From Ampullaceana balthica (taxonomy: Eukaryota; Mollusca; Gastropoda; Lymnaeidae): DNA of 64,000 nucleotides. Each line of letters opens with the position of its first letter. Positions within the stretch are counted from its first letter, which is position 1. The notes under the pieces were generated by a model. It saw nothing but the letters and a program-made list of their open reading frames with translations. It ran no database searches and had not been told where the DNA came from. This document shows positions 36,042-46,287 of the stretch, piece by piece. Position numbers and translations under genes: made by a program. The DNA is taken from assembly GCA_944989445.1 (NCBI GenBank), contig CALYLW010000019.1, forward strand, positions 992,001-1,056,000, in the 5' to 3' direction.

Positions 36042-36625
36042 TAGCGGTCCATGCCTGGATTAACCTATAGGCAAACAAGGCACGTGCCTTGGGCACCAAG
36101 CGTTTGGGGGGAACCACAAGTCTTCACGAAAAAATTGTATATCGTCCATAATCGACATGCCGTTAGCAAATCGCAAATGTAATATTAAATCGCACAGGGG
36201 CGAATTAAATGGAAGTCTGATTGGGCTAAAGTCAAGGGCCCCCAATGATTTAAGACTAAATTAAGGGACCAAAAACTTATTAAATTGTATAATAAAGTGG
36301 CTGGACAGGGCCCTAGGAGGAATTGCTGCCAGGGGCCCCATGCAATCTTAATCCGCCCCTGAAATCGCTTTTAAATGGACAAATGAAAAATTTGGATCTT
36401 TACAAAATTGAATTTTCCAGGATTCCTGGAGTTGGTCAGTCAGTTTGATCCATTTTTAGCATCACACATTGCGAAATAAGGAAGTTCTGGAAAAGGAAAT
36501 CCTTCTTATGTATCCCACACTATATGTGAAGAACTGATTAAAATTATGTCCCCAAAAGTCCATCAAGTAGTTATAGATGAAGTAAAGGCTTCCGGTTATT
36601 TCAGCTTGACAATACCCGATATTTC

Positions 36626-37750
36626 CAGGGCCGGATTTCCGCCTAGGCCCACAAGGCCCGGGCCTAGGGCCCCAGCCAGCCAAGGGGCCCCGGTGGTGAA
36701 ATCTTTACATAAGCCCAAAAGCTTGGCTTCATTATCAAAACGTTTTATCGAAAAATAATAGTATAATAAATATTTTTACTACATTTTGCATACACTGCCC
36801 AGTAGTCAAGTGCACGGGGTTCGTTTGTGTTGGTTTGTCATTGCAAGCCGCGTTTTTAGCTGCTGTTGCGATATTGTGGAGAAGGCGTAGGGTGGGTGTG
36901 ACTGATTGCACCACCAGTAAAAAAAACGGCACGACCCCGACTTCCCCCCTCCCCATACCACACAATGGACAAGACACCATCTGAACCGGGATTTGGGTTT
37001 CAGATTACAGATAATTGACAGGGACCGGGAGAACAATTTTTTAATGTCGACTGACTTGACCAGAGGCCAGAGAGATATCACGGGTAGTTTATGGGGACCT
37101 GCTATAGGTTTTAATGCATTTAACTAGATGGCCTACTACAATTTCACCTGCATACCTTTGGTCGCCAATATATTGACAGGGAAAATGTTAGATCGGGGAA
37201 TAGGAAGCCAGTGAGCCACCGAATATGTTTTGAGGCGCATTGTGGCTGTTGTGAGCTCACTTTCTGATTAGCATTTTTGAAAAAAGAAAACAGTGTTATG
37301 ACCATAGAAGTTTTGGCTGAGTTTGATCCTTTTCTGGGCTTACACATAAAACGCCGCGGTAACAAAGGAAGTGGCACAACATCATATCTTTCGTCCAAAA
37401 TATGCGATGAAATGGTTAATATCATGGCAGAAAAGAAAGAAAAAGAAATTATTACAATACAATCGTTACTGGGATAAAAATAATAATTTAAAAAGCAAAA
37501 TATTTCGCTATTTCTGTGAACTCTACTCCTGACATTTCTCATGTAGATAAATTTTCTTTCATTGTTAGATATGTCTCTGAAGACGAATATTATTTTGATG
37601 TTTATTAAAGTCACTGGTAAAGTCAAAACAAATTATATGTTCTGTACTGCCGCATTTAATTTGATAAATTTCCAAAATTGCTTCGAGGTGGTTGGGGGGC
37701 CCAAAAGTAAAAAGTGCCTAGGGGCCCTGGGTCTCTTAAATCCGGGCCTG
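36626..37750 (+). mobile_element. 1125-bp hAT deletion derivative (copy A)
   Basis: Ends CAGGGCCGGATTTCCGCC and AAATCCGGGCCTG. Perfect 8-bp target duplication GATATTTC (36618-36625 and 37751-37758). It inserted in the transposase pseudogene between TIPDIS and the next exon-like block. It keeps its own transposase scrap: 37300-37477 reads EVLAEFDPFLGLHIKRRGNK and YLSSKICDEMVNIMAEK; 37518-37575 continues with NSTPDISHVDKF. The sister copy is at 51844-52979, so an active source existed. Confidence 0.95.
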
Positions 37751-38881
37751 GATATTTCACTTATAGAACAGTTAGGCGTTGTTCTTCGATCTGTGGTAGA
37801 TGGAGGGCCCATTGAGCGCTTTTTGACTTTCTTGGAGCCGCAAAGTCACACCGGTGAAGGTATGGCTAAGCAAGAGTTACAGTACGTACGTGAACTTTGC
37901 AATATTGATTTTGCGAAATGCAGAGGTCAGTCCCGGATAACGCAGCTAATATGTCTTTGTATTACAAGGGCATGCATTAAAAAATTCTAGAGGAAGATTA
38001 GTTTTCTATCTACATACCCTGTGCTACCCATTCACTTAATCTGGTAGGCAGAAGTGCCGTTGACTCTTGTTCAGAGGCAGTAAACTTCTTCCATACAGTG
38101 CAACTGATTGATACTTTTTTCTCAGCTTCAACCAACAAATGGAAGATTCTGAAAGGATGCTTTGTGGATTGAACGCTGGTATCTCTTTCCGATACCAGAT
38201 GGGAAGCACATGCTGTTGGAACGAAAGCTATTATAAAGTCTCATCATCAGATTATAAAAGCGTTATAGTGTTTACAATAAGACCTTTCACAGAAGGGGGA
38301 CACCAGAAGAGAAGCAGACAAAAATTGCAAAGAAGATACAAGAATTAGAATTTGCTCTGGGGAAGAAGTGTTACATTTTCACAGATTCAGTCAAGCTCTA
38401 CAAAATGAGCACGTGAACTTGAAAACGTGTGCTGATTTGTATTCTTCACTAGTAGATCACTTGCATGAAAGACAGTGGTCATTGATGGTGATGCCCCTGA
38501 GGTATCTCTGAAAGCCAGAGACAAATTTCGTATATTTTTTTTTACGACATTGTTAACAAACTTGAGACATAGATGGGTAGATGAAGATAGGAATAAAATG
38601 ATATAGCAGTTAGATTTTCTTGTCTGGTGGATGTACCACAAACATCTCAGTGTTATATAGGACTAATAAATGCTTATCCTGAAGATCTGAACAATAATTT
38701 ATATACTGAACTACAAAAGTTCCACTCATATATTCGCCACAAGTTTCGTGCATCAAAATCTGAAAACAGAAATATACAATGTAATAGAGACAACATCCAG
38801 TTTGCTTTTCCAATGTAGAAATGGACTTGCGCATATTTTTAACATTAATGTTTACGAACGTTTTAACTGAGCGCTCTTTTT

Positions 38882-39596
38882 AAATCCTTTATATTAACTC
38901 GTGGTGTCTGGTTGTTTGAACCCTTGATTGCTTGCTTGATTGTCGGTCGCCAAAACTTTGGATCAATTTTTAACCCACTTCCTCGTAAGCTAGCGAGCTG
39001 AAATTTAGCAGGCGGTTTTGTGGCGATGATAAAATCTATGTATCAAAATTTCAGATCGAGCGTATGTACTGTAATTACATTTTTGAATTATTATATTATT
39101 TTTATTTATTCCTATGTATCATGTTATATTTTGAGATAGGTGTCGCGGTGCGTATTATATTGAACAACCTTTCTGTCGCGCAATAAGGTGTGTATTTTAT
39201 TGAACATAAACATATTCCTGATCGGTGCGCATTATATTAAACATGTTTTACGACACATCTACAATTGCGAATTTTTGGATGGTCTTTCGCTGCGAATTAT
39301 AATGAACATTCTTATCTTATCTTATAAATACAGACGCTCCTTCTATGCAGACCATGAGAGACGTTTGCAAGTGATGCAGCGTTCACAGGCCACGGCTTTG
39401 TGGGTTCCACGCATTACCCAGCCGTCTAACTAGTGTTATGTACCCATTCGGAGCTGGGTGACTCAGGGACGCCTTGACATGGATTCGAACCCTTGACCAT
39501 CGGTACGCCAGTCGGGCACGCTGCCACTCGACCACCGCGTCCCTAGTTACTTCTCGTACATAAAGGATTTATAGTCAAAAGCTACGGTTTTTTATA
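38882..39596 (+). mobile_element. Helentron-like element, copy A (contains SINE)
   Basis: 5' end AAATCCTTTATATTAACTCG directly after TTTTT. The inverse copy CGTACATAAAGGATTT lies about 30 bp before the 3' end, followed by 'atagtcaaaagc' and a T-rich terminus: asymmetric inverted repeats with a 3' hairpin region. It interrupts the hAT codons for TERSF|SKLKR. The interior has the shared motif 'gtgcgtattatattgaac' repeated. A SINE (39310-39546) lies inside. Confidence 0.8.
39310..39546 (-). mobile_element. tRNA-derived SINE, copy 3, inside Helentron-like element
   Basis: Minus strand: A box 'tggtcgagtggcagcg', B box 'ggttcgaatcc', body 'cccagctccgaatggg', tail 'agaaggagcgtctgta' + (ATAAG)n. Comparison with the uninterrupted Helentron-like copy at 48427-48906 gives the empty site 'cattcttttagttac'. 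A target duplication of more than about 3 bp is not evident. Confidence 0.85.
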
Positions 39597-39908
39597 TTCT
39601 AAGTTAAAACGTACAAAAAATCCAAGTAGATCGATAATGAAATAAAAAAGGCTTGATTCCTTATATTTGCTGATGATTGAGACAGACATTTTGCGCAAAA
39701 ACTTTGAGGATGTACTTTGCCAAATGTAAATCTAGAATAAAGAACTTTAAAATGTAAAGGTTTGCTTTCTCTGACTTTCTCATCTATTAAAAAAGTTACA
39801 GTATGTTTGTCTATTATTATTAAAAAATTAATTAAATATTAATTTTAATACAGAAATAACTTATCGTAGGTTTTATTTGAGTGATACTAGTAAAAACATA
39901 TGTGTCAA

Positions 39909-40087
39909 CAGCGGCGTCTCTTGGGCGGCTGTCATCCAGTTCGGTAGGTCATGGTGTCACCCCTCACAACTTACCCCATAGACCTCCTCCGAGTATGCCA
40001 ATGCCAAATAACGAACCATACAGAATATTACCTTTTGGTGTCACCAAATGTGGTCCGCACCTCCCGCAATCCCTTGTGACGCCCATG
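39909..40087. mobile_element. 179-bp hAT MITE
   Basis: Left end CAGCGGCGTCTCTTGGG; right end CTTGTGACGCCCATG. Flanks TGTGTCAA (39901-39908) and TGTGTTAA (40088-40095) match at 7/8. Its interior ('ggtgtcacccctcacaac', 'gccccataga') is shared with the ends of the hAT at 40565-43692, so it is a deletion derivative of that family. Confidence 0.88.
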
Positions 40088-40231
40088 TGTGTTAACAACT
40101 GTTTTGTTTGTTAGTTGGTTTGCTTAATATTGAACATACCAGCGGTCAGTGGGGGATCGGGGCAGATGGGGGCACCCATGTGGGTTTGTGCCTCGGGCAC
40201 CAAGATGGCATAATCCGGCCCTGTAACGGTT

Positions 40232-40556
40232 GCATTAGCCAGACACATTAGGCTTAGACAACTGGTCAAGGTTCTAAATATAAATGTTTTACTACGCTAC
40301 TATCAATATTGTCTGCGTTGAGCTTAGATGAGCAGAGATTAGCTAAGCAGTTACCTTTTATTAGGTCTATACTTATACAACTCATGAATGAAGGTACATC
40401 AAAATTTAAAAAAAAGACATTTTATTATTTGATTAATAAAAATTAAAAATAATCAAAATTCGAGTTTAATTTTAATGGATAAAAAGGGCAGAGCCTGAGC
40501 GTCACTTATTATTAAGCCTATACCTATAGTATGCACCCACACACGCCACACCCCTA
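40232..40556. other. spacer between two hAT elements
   Basis: Unique AT-rich sequence. No feature seen. Confidence 0.4.
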
Positions 40557-41151
40557 CCTACACGCAGAGGCGTCACTACGGTCTGTGTCACCCGGGGTGG
40601 TAGCTCTTGGTGTCACCCCCCCCCCACGACTTGCCCCATAAATCTCCTCGAGTCTGCCAAATACCAGGAACACACAAGATTCTTTAGTAACGTTTGAAAA
40701 TATAGATCAAATGTTTGTTACAAAGGCATTAGGAGAAAAGTTGAATTTAAAGTCGATAGGTAAAATATTGTAACATTTAAAAACGAAGAACTAAATAGAA
40801 AAAATGTTAATTTTAAATTTTTATTTTAACATAAAATTATTAATTTTAAGTAATACGGTTAAATAACTGTAATATTTTCAAATTTCACAAACTTGCATCT
40901 ACATTGCGTTCCATTAAAATTTACAACAATTACATTACATTACCAAAATTAGATTATATTACCAACCATTACAGTACAACTTCAAATGAGGTAAGGTTGT
41001 AACCGTTCTGTTTTGGGTTTGCAAAATCAGCAACTATCAGAATAATATGTAATAATTCAAAATACAATGTCATTAAATATATTTTTAAAAATCAGAATTT
41101 AGACTTTTCTGGCCTTTAAAACTGAAAACTTGTTAATTACGTCATCGAAAT

Positions 41152-41768
41152 CTATTTCTTGTGCCGAAGCACTCTCAATGGATAACATGGCAAGATCAGA
41201 AAGCCTTGACTGCCCCATATAAATCGCAAATAATTCTTTATAAGCTTTAGCTTTGAAAAACTCCTTTCACATGAAGCCACAGACACACAGATTGTAACAA
41301 ATAATCGTAAACTCAATGTGAGATAGGGGAGAGATTCTATGAAGTCCCATTCAGCTACAAATTTCAAAACGTCAAGTACGGACCAGTCTTCAGGATCGAT
41401 CTCTGCTGTCTTCAGGTGCCTTCTCAAACTCGGATATTTCTAATAAAAGCTATTCCTCTGAAAACTCATCATAGAAAGTGGACAACCTTGGAATGGACTT
41501 TAGTCATTCTTCTTCAGTGGCAGATATCAAGCTTTTGGCTTGAACAGCCTCAAACATGGTTGCTACTTCCTTTATTGTCCTTGATCTGATCTGGGAGTTC
41601 AAAATGGAAACGATCAATACACTCAAGCATCGACCTTTTGTTTTCTTCTTGCAGAGTTAGTCCAGCATCTCTTGTTTTCTCACCTGTCACCCTTTTCTTC
41701 AACCTGGGTCTGTTCTCTACTGAAATTCCAAGTTGTTCTGATTTTAAAAGCGCTGGGATATTGTCCAT
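41152..41768 (-). pseudogene. hAT transposase remnant
   Basis: 41768-41550 begins MDNIPALLKSEQLGISVENR and runs open for 72 codons. 41427-41152 includes DVLKFVAEWDFIESLPYLTL and SVASCERSFSKLKLIKNYLR, the hAT dimerisation motif, before losing frame at GSQGFLILP. The two parts are separated by stops. The fragment matches the motif seen at 23455-23660 and belongs to the ZMYM1-like group. Most of the catalytic core is missing. Confidence 0.8.
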
Positions 41769-42403
41769 GTTTCAATCTATCATAGCACAAATTGTGAAAG
41801 GTGTAACGTTGAGCTTTGTATTTGTTTAATAATAAAGCTCAAATCTATTGTTTTCATTACACGATTCATTTGTGTTTTAAATTTTTTTATTCACTTTCAT
41901 CGTGCACTCTTTAATGACATACATGCACCAAAATTTATTATTTAAAGAATGACAATGTTCCCAACATTAGCTCCCCTAGAATATAATGTTCTATCTTATC
42001 TTATCTATACAGACGCTCCTTCTATGTAGAAGATAATTGCGTCTATAGACCATGACAGATGATCTGTTGGCAAGTGATACAGCGTTCACAGGCCACGGCT
42101 TTATGGGTTCCACGCATTACCCAGCCGCCTAACTAGTGTAAGGTGCCCATTCGGAGCTGGGTGACTCAGGGACGCTCTAGGCCCCGTGATAAAATCCTTG
42201 CCTTCACATGAATTCGAACCAGGGACCATCGGTACGCCAGTTGACTGCGCTGCCACTCGACCACCGCACCACCATGATGTGATGTTTGATAGACCTATAT
42301 TGAGTTAGGACCTTGTTATTTTGTACTACCTACAAAATTGTCTCACGCTTCACCTTTCACAATTTGTGCTATGCTAGATTGAAACATGGACAATATCCCA
42401 GCG
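41751..42403. repeat. 53-bp inverted repeat flanking about 550 bp
   Basis: Left arm 41751-41803 starts CGCTGGGATATTGTCC. Right arm 42351-42403 is its inverse complement with one mismatch (tatcatag versus tagcatag). The left arm contains the start of the transposase remnant (MDNIPA); the right arm repeats that start codon region on the plus strand. The SINE sits between the arms. Confidence 0.9.
41993..42275 (-). mobile_element. tRNA-derived SINE, copy 4 (fullest)
   Basis: Minus strand from about 42275: A box 'tggtcgagtggcagcg', B box 'ggttcgaattcatg', body 'cacccagctccgaatggg', 'taatgcgtggaacccat', then tail 'cgcaattatcttctacatag' + 'aaggagcgtctgtatag' + (ATAAG)n. The tail matches the 3' end of the LINE at 53590-54330. 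Confidence 0.88.
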
Positions 42404-43700
42404 GCAATAAATCATTTTTGTCAAAAACTCAACTAAAACATTGTTATTCTAGGGGGCGAATGTCAAACAAGCCTTAAATTGAAAAAAAATGTTAATTAAT
42501 TAATTGAATGCCGTTTTTTAAAGTTTATGTCTTGTCTGTCATACTTTAAAAGAACATTAAATTTTCTAAAATTCGTCTAACTTTTGAACGTGTCCAAAAT
42601 TTAAGTGTCATTTGGCTTACTTTTGTAACTTTCTTTCAAAATTAGTCAATCATTTTAAAAGAATTATTAAACCAGGAAAATGTATACTATAATATGGCAT
42701 TTTGACTCAAAAATAATTCGAGAAATTTCTCACTATCTTTCCCTGTTTTAACAAAATTAAATAAAGGATTCAACTGGCTTACATTTGCTGCTCCAAGAAT
42801 GTGGAATCATGAATTGTAGACAAAATACTTGAATTTAATAGATTATATATTCAGTAATATATGCTTTATAATTTTCACACCAGACGGTTTTCAATGTTAA
42901 AAATTAGTCGCTGCAGGTGCGGTTCTGATCGTGTCGTTCAAAATCAACTTTACTTCGGCTGCCGAACGTACGAATCACGCGATCTATCATTGAAAATCGT
43001 TTCATACGAAATCGAAAAGACTGAAATGTTTCTATGTGAAATTAATTTAGTGTTAAAGGTTATTTTAAAGAGTACCTATACTCAAGAAAATTACGAAAAT
43101 CATGTTTCTTAGAGTACATTACATTAACATAGATATGCATGTTTAATAATTATAAATTTAAAAAAAATAACTCAAACATGTTAAATAACTTATTTTCCTA
43201 TAAATAAAAAATAAATAATTAAAACTTATCTATTTATTTTTTGAAGAAAAATTTTAACCCTCCCCCCCACTCAACTGTCGTGGAGGAAGTAGTGAGTTGA
43301 GATTGGTCTCACAGGCTGACTCCTTGTGTCGGTATGTCAAAGCCAAGTATGTTGGATTTTCTTCTAAAACAAAAAACTCCGCTTCTTTTATGTCCAGCCC
43401 TTTTTTAAATTGTGCGGCTTTTTCTTTCCCTTTTTTTTTCCTAATAAGTTTTATGGTAGTTTGTGGAGACGTTTTATTATTGCCTGTTAACTGATATTTT
43501 ATCCTATTAATAAGTTTTCGGTTTAAACGTATTTCATTGTATTTCTCAATTTCTTCCTAGATATTAAAGATGTGTCTTCTTTTTTTTCTGACATAAAATC
43601 GTACACAGTAAATTTTAGGCTTGGGTGTCACCCCCTGATGGGTGTCACCCGGGGCGGCCCGCATCTACCGCACCCCCTTAGTGACGCCACTGCCTACACG

Positions 43701-44268
43701 TACCCATCCTTGTCACAATCTTACGGGTGGCAATGTCTGCTAAGAATCAGCCAGACCTTGTGACATAAAAGTGCAGTAAATATTCTTTTTAATCTGAATT
43801 TTCGTTGGTTATCGCACAATTTGCTCAACAACATACAAAACTGTTATGCATTCAATCACGTGAGTCATGTGTTATTTAAGTGGAAGACTTACTTACTTAC
43901 TAAACTTACTTCACTTACACTTGAAAAGACACGGAGAGGCAGGAATACTTTAAGTAATGACTTTCGCAGACATAAAATTATTATTATTTACGTATACCAT
44001 GTATAGTCATTATAGAAAATAATAGAATATAGAATATAGCGGGGGGTTTCCGTCATAAATCCAAATCTAAACTGGAGGCTCAATGGCAAATTTTTGGATT
44101 GTTCTATTTAAATTTCTTGTTATTTTTTATTATTATTATTTATGAAAAAACTTTTATAAGCATTTCTTTTAAAGTGATGGCTAAAAACTTGGGATTTCAT
44201 CGTTGCACTTCAATAATTCAATGTAATAGTAATAGTACTATTATTAGAAATATTAAATTCATCTTTAT
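43701..44268. other. no recognisable gene
   Basis: AT-rich sequence with short simple runs. ORFs at 43821-44006 and 44099-44287 lack motifs. Confidence 0.4.
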
Positions 44269-44276
44269 CATGTTAC

Positions 44277-44430
44277 CAGAGGCGTAACAACGACTTGGCA
44301 TCGGGGCAGTTGCCAAGGCCAAGGGTGCAGAGGGATAATCCTTCAATAATCAATTAATCAATTTTTTCCCTATTTCTCAAGGGTGCCAAAATGAATTAGC
44401 CAAGGCGCGGAAAACCAAGTTACGTTTCTG
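44277..44430. mobile_element. 154-bp hAT MITE
   Basis: Ends CAGAGGCGTAACAACG and CAAGTTACGTTTCTG. Perfect 8-bp target duplication CATGTTAC (44269-44276 and 44431-44438). It is a relative of 23245-23406 (shared 'ggggcagttgccaagg' and 'aattagccaagg'). Confidence 0.93.
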
Positions 44431-44477
44431 CATGTTACTTTAGTTAAGGCAGTTGGAAACAATTAAGTGATTTAAGG

Positions 44478-44666
44478 CAGTGCTTCTCAAAGTGGTGGTC
44501 CGCGGACCGGTGCGGGTCCGTGGGCCATCCGATGCCGGTCCGCAGAAGTTACCAAGAAAGGACATCTCGCTACCACGTCAGTACAAGGAAAATAGTTCAC
44601 CAGTCGCTGGTGCAATGGAAAAAAATTCCTGCATGTCCACAATACTAAAAAGTTTGAGAAGCACTA
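44478..44666. mobile_element. 189-bp hAT MITE
   Basis: Ends CAGTGCTTCTCAAAGTGG and GTTTGAGAAGCACTA (last base changed). Perfect 8-bp target duplication ATTTAAGG (44470-44477 and 44667-44674). The palindrome GGTCCGCGGACC is at 44497-44508. Same family as 19254-19548. Confidence 0.95.
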
Positions 44667-44806
44667 ATTTAAGGTACAGTTCCTGGGAGGGAATAAAGGT
44701 AGATAATTCATTTTGAATTCATGTTACACGACAACATCATTATCCCCCTGATTGAAATTGACTTTTATTGTATTTTATATATGTTTTATTCCAAGTTTTC
44801 ACAGGT

Positions 44807-44878
44807 GGCCCTGTGGCGCAACGGTAGCGCGTCTGACTCCAGATCAGAAGGTTGCGTGTTCAAATCACGTCGGGGTCA
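44807..44878 (+). tRNA. tRNA-Trp (anticodon CCA)
   Basis: A complete 72-nt cloverleaf can be folded. The 7-bp acceptor stem is GGCCCTG/CGGGGTC with two G-U wobbles (positions 2:71 and 6:67). The D arm is GCGC-AACGGTA-GCGC. The anticodon stem TCTGA/TCAGA has loop CTCCAGA, giving CCA for tryptophan. The T arm is GCGTG-TTCAAAT-CACGT, with discriminator A. Internal A box 'tggcgcaacgg' and B box 'gttcaaatc' are intact, and a T5 run at 44885-44889 can stop RNA polymerase III. The body from the D arm onward is the conserved animal tRNA-Trp sequence. There is no intron and no CCA encoded. This looks like the only functional host gene in the window; a recent pseudo-copy cannot be excluded. Confidence 0.93.
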
Positions 44879-44884
44879 GCGATG

Positions 44885-44889
44885 TTTTT
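44885..44889 (+). terminator. RNA polymerase III T-run terminator
   Basis: TTTTT begins 7 bases after the tRNA-Trp discriminator, a normal distance for Pol III termination. Confidence 0.7.
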
Positions 44890-45174
44890 GTTAATATTTA
44901 CTTTAAACCTCAATTAAATTTTTACTTTATTTTTAACTTTAGATCCATGTGTTTCTTTAAAATCTTTTTCCAACACTGACATTTCTTTCTTTTCATTTCA
45001 TTTTATTAAAATGTTGACTACATGTTTTAGTTTGCTTGAACTTGAACAATAAGTGTTTTACGTTTTTTTTTGTTTTTGTTTAAAAATGGATTAAAAATAT
45101 ATTTTTAAAAATCAACTTAAACCTACAGCCCTAAAATGAGCACCTCACTCAAACATCACATAACCTGTCATTGT
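44890..45174. other. AT-rich spacer
   Basis: No feature seen between the tRNA and the next minisatellite. Confidence 0.4.
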
Positions 45175-45585
45175 ACAGAGCAGACTTGACCTATCACTGA
45201 ATAGGGCTGACTTGACCTATCACATAACAGGTCAGACTTGACCTATCACTGAAAAGGCAGAATTGACCTATCACTGAACCCACAGGTCAGACTTGACCTA
45301 TCACTTAGCAGGACAGAATTGACCTGTCAATGAACAGGGCAGAATTGACCTGTCACTGAACAAGGCATAATTGACCTATCACTAAACAAGGCAGAATTGA
45401 CCTATCACTGAACAAGGCAGAATTGACCTATCACTAAACAAGGCAGAATTGACCTATCACTGAACAAGGCAGAATTGACCTATCACTAAACAAGGCAGAA
45501 TTGACCTATCACTAAACAAGGCAGAATTGACCTATCACTGAACCCACAGGTCAGATGTGATCTATCACTGAACAAGGCAGAGGAA
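45175..45585. repeat. 26-bp minisatellite, about 15 copies
   Basis: Unit 'aaggcagaattgacctatca' + 'ctaaac' (26 bp), with longer variants (cacaggtcagacttgacc) at both edges and a homogeneous core at 45360-45540. Confidence 0.95.
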
Positions 45586-45631
45586 ACACTATCAAAAAAC
45601 CTTACACGTGTCCAGCCAAACTCTCAACATT

Positions 45632-46287
45632 TAATAATAGTAATAATAGCAAGGAGGCGGGCTCACGGCGCTTTACGTGGAGATAATAACACACATATAA
45701 TAATTTAAATATACATTCTTTTCATAATAACCACCTAAATACCAGTACAATACACGTAAGCAACGTTAATCATTAAAAAGAAATGGTGTTTCTTTAATTT
45801 TGAAAATACATTTTGAAAAGATGCGTCTTAAGTGCAGTCTTGACGGACTTGGTAGAGGAAATACTTCGGATGTCTAATGGGAGAGAATTCCATTGTTTGG
45901 CTGCACAAAAAGAGAATGACCTGTCGCCAAATGTTTTAGTTCGTGTCTTAGGGACACAGAGAATGCGCGTGTCTGCAGAAGAGCGTAGCTGACGACTTGG
46001 TGAGTAGACCGACAGAAGCTCAGTAAGATAGGCCTGATAGGAAGGGCATGAGTCAGAAAAGAAGTTGTGACAGAGAACGGCCAGTTTGTAATCAATTCGG
46101 GCTTGTATAGGTAGCCAATGAAGTGAGTAAAGTAGCTGAGTAACATGGTCATGTTTTTTTGCCTTTAGAACTAATCTGGCAGCTGAATTTTGAACTTTCT
46201 GTAGTTTTTCAATGCATTGTTTTGGCGCACCTGACAGAAGAGAATTGCAGTAATCCATACGAGCTAGTACAAGAGCACAGACTAGAG
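45632..46287 (-). pseudogene. LINE C-terminus and 3' UTR (part 2 of split LINE)
   Basis: The minus strand from 46287 to 45794 is open through the conserved end of a LINE ORF2: LARMDYCNSLLSGAPKQCIE, KLQKVQNSAARLVLKAKKHD, LLYSLHWLPIQARIDYKL, TKTFGDRSFSFCAAKQWNSL, ending LFKMYFQN. The 3' UTR runs to a (ATT)n-type end at about 45632. The upstream half of this ORF lies on the other side of the hAT insertion (49728-50470). The joint falls on the octamer GACTAGAG present at both sides. It resembles the L2/CR1/jockey-like tail; the clade is not settled by eye. Confidence 0.88.

Larger units (their letters stand above)
36400..39745 (+). pseudogene. ZMYM1-like hAT transposase pseudogene
   Basis: Segments read in order. 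36430-36625: LELVSQFDPFLASHIAK, one stop, GNPSYVSHTICEELIKIM and VIDEVKASGYFSLTIPDIS, broken by the insertion at 36626. 37751-37940: LRSVVDGGPIERFLTFLEPQ to IDFAKCRGQS. About 38010-38230: PCATHSLNLVGRSAVDS, FFSASTNKWKILKG, LSDTRWEAHAVGTKA. 38600-38880: LVDVPQTSQCYIGLIN and, after a frameshift, RIFLTLMFTNVLTERSF. The Helentron-like insertion follows. 39597-39733: KLKRTKNPSRSIMK, one stop, KRLDSLYLLMIETDILRKNF, stop. Together these cover the catalytic core and the dimerisation domain (TERSF|SKLKR) of this hAT family. The N-terminal zinc-finger region is absent. Multiple stops and frameshifts make it dead. It provides exact pre-insertion frames for the nested elements. Confidence 0.88.
36050..40223 (+). 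mobile_element. ZMYM1-like hAT host element with four nested insertions
   Basis: Left end CATGCCTGGATTAACC; right end ...GCATAATCCGGCCCTG. Flanks TAGCGGTC (36042-36049) and TAACGGTT (40224-40231) match at 6/8, an old target duplication. Inside is a plus-strand transposase pseudogene cut by a 1125-bp hAT derivative (36626-37750), a Helentron-like element (38882-39596, itself holding a SINE) and a 179-bp MITE (39909-40087). A second terminus-like sequence, CTTAATCCGCCCCTG at 36347-36361, could mean that 36050-36361 is a separate MITE; no matching duplication supports that. Confidence 0.7.
40565..43692 (-). mobile_element. 3.1-kb hAT transposon with degraded transposase
   Basis: Ends CAGAGGCGTCACTACGG and TTAGTGACGCCACTG with a perfect 8-bp target duplication CCTACACG (40557-40564 and 43693-43700). 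The minus strand carries the transposase C-terminus (41427-41152) and an N-terminal or linker part (41768-41550). A SINE (41993-42275) and a 53-bp inverted duplication (41751-41803 / 42351-42403) disrupt it. The right half (42.4-43.6 kb) has no readable coding sequence. Confidence 0.92.

Noticed and set aside
36050..36361. Separate MITE ending at CTTAATCCGCCCCTG
   Set aside because: The two ends are plausible, but the flanking octamers (TAGCGGTC and AAATCGCT) do not match, whereas the pairing with 40223 gives 6/8. Kept as an alternative only.
39450..39546. tRNA-Ser/Leu-like sequence on the minus strand
   Set aside because: A and B boxes are present, but no full cloverleaf forms, and the sequence continues into a conserved SINE body and tail, in four copies.
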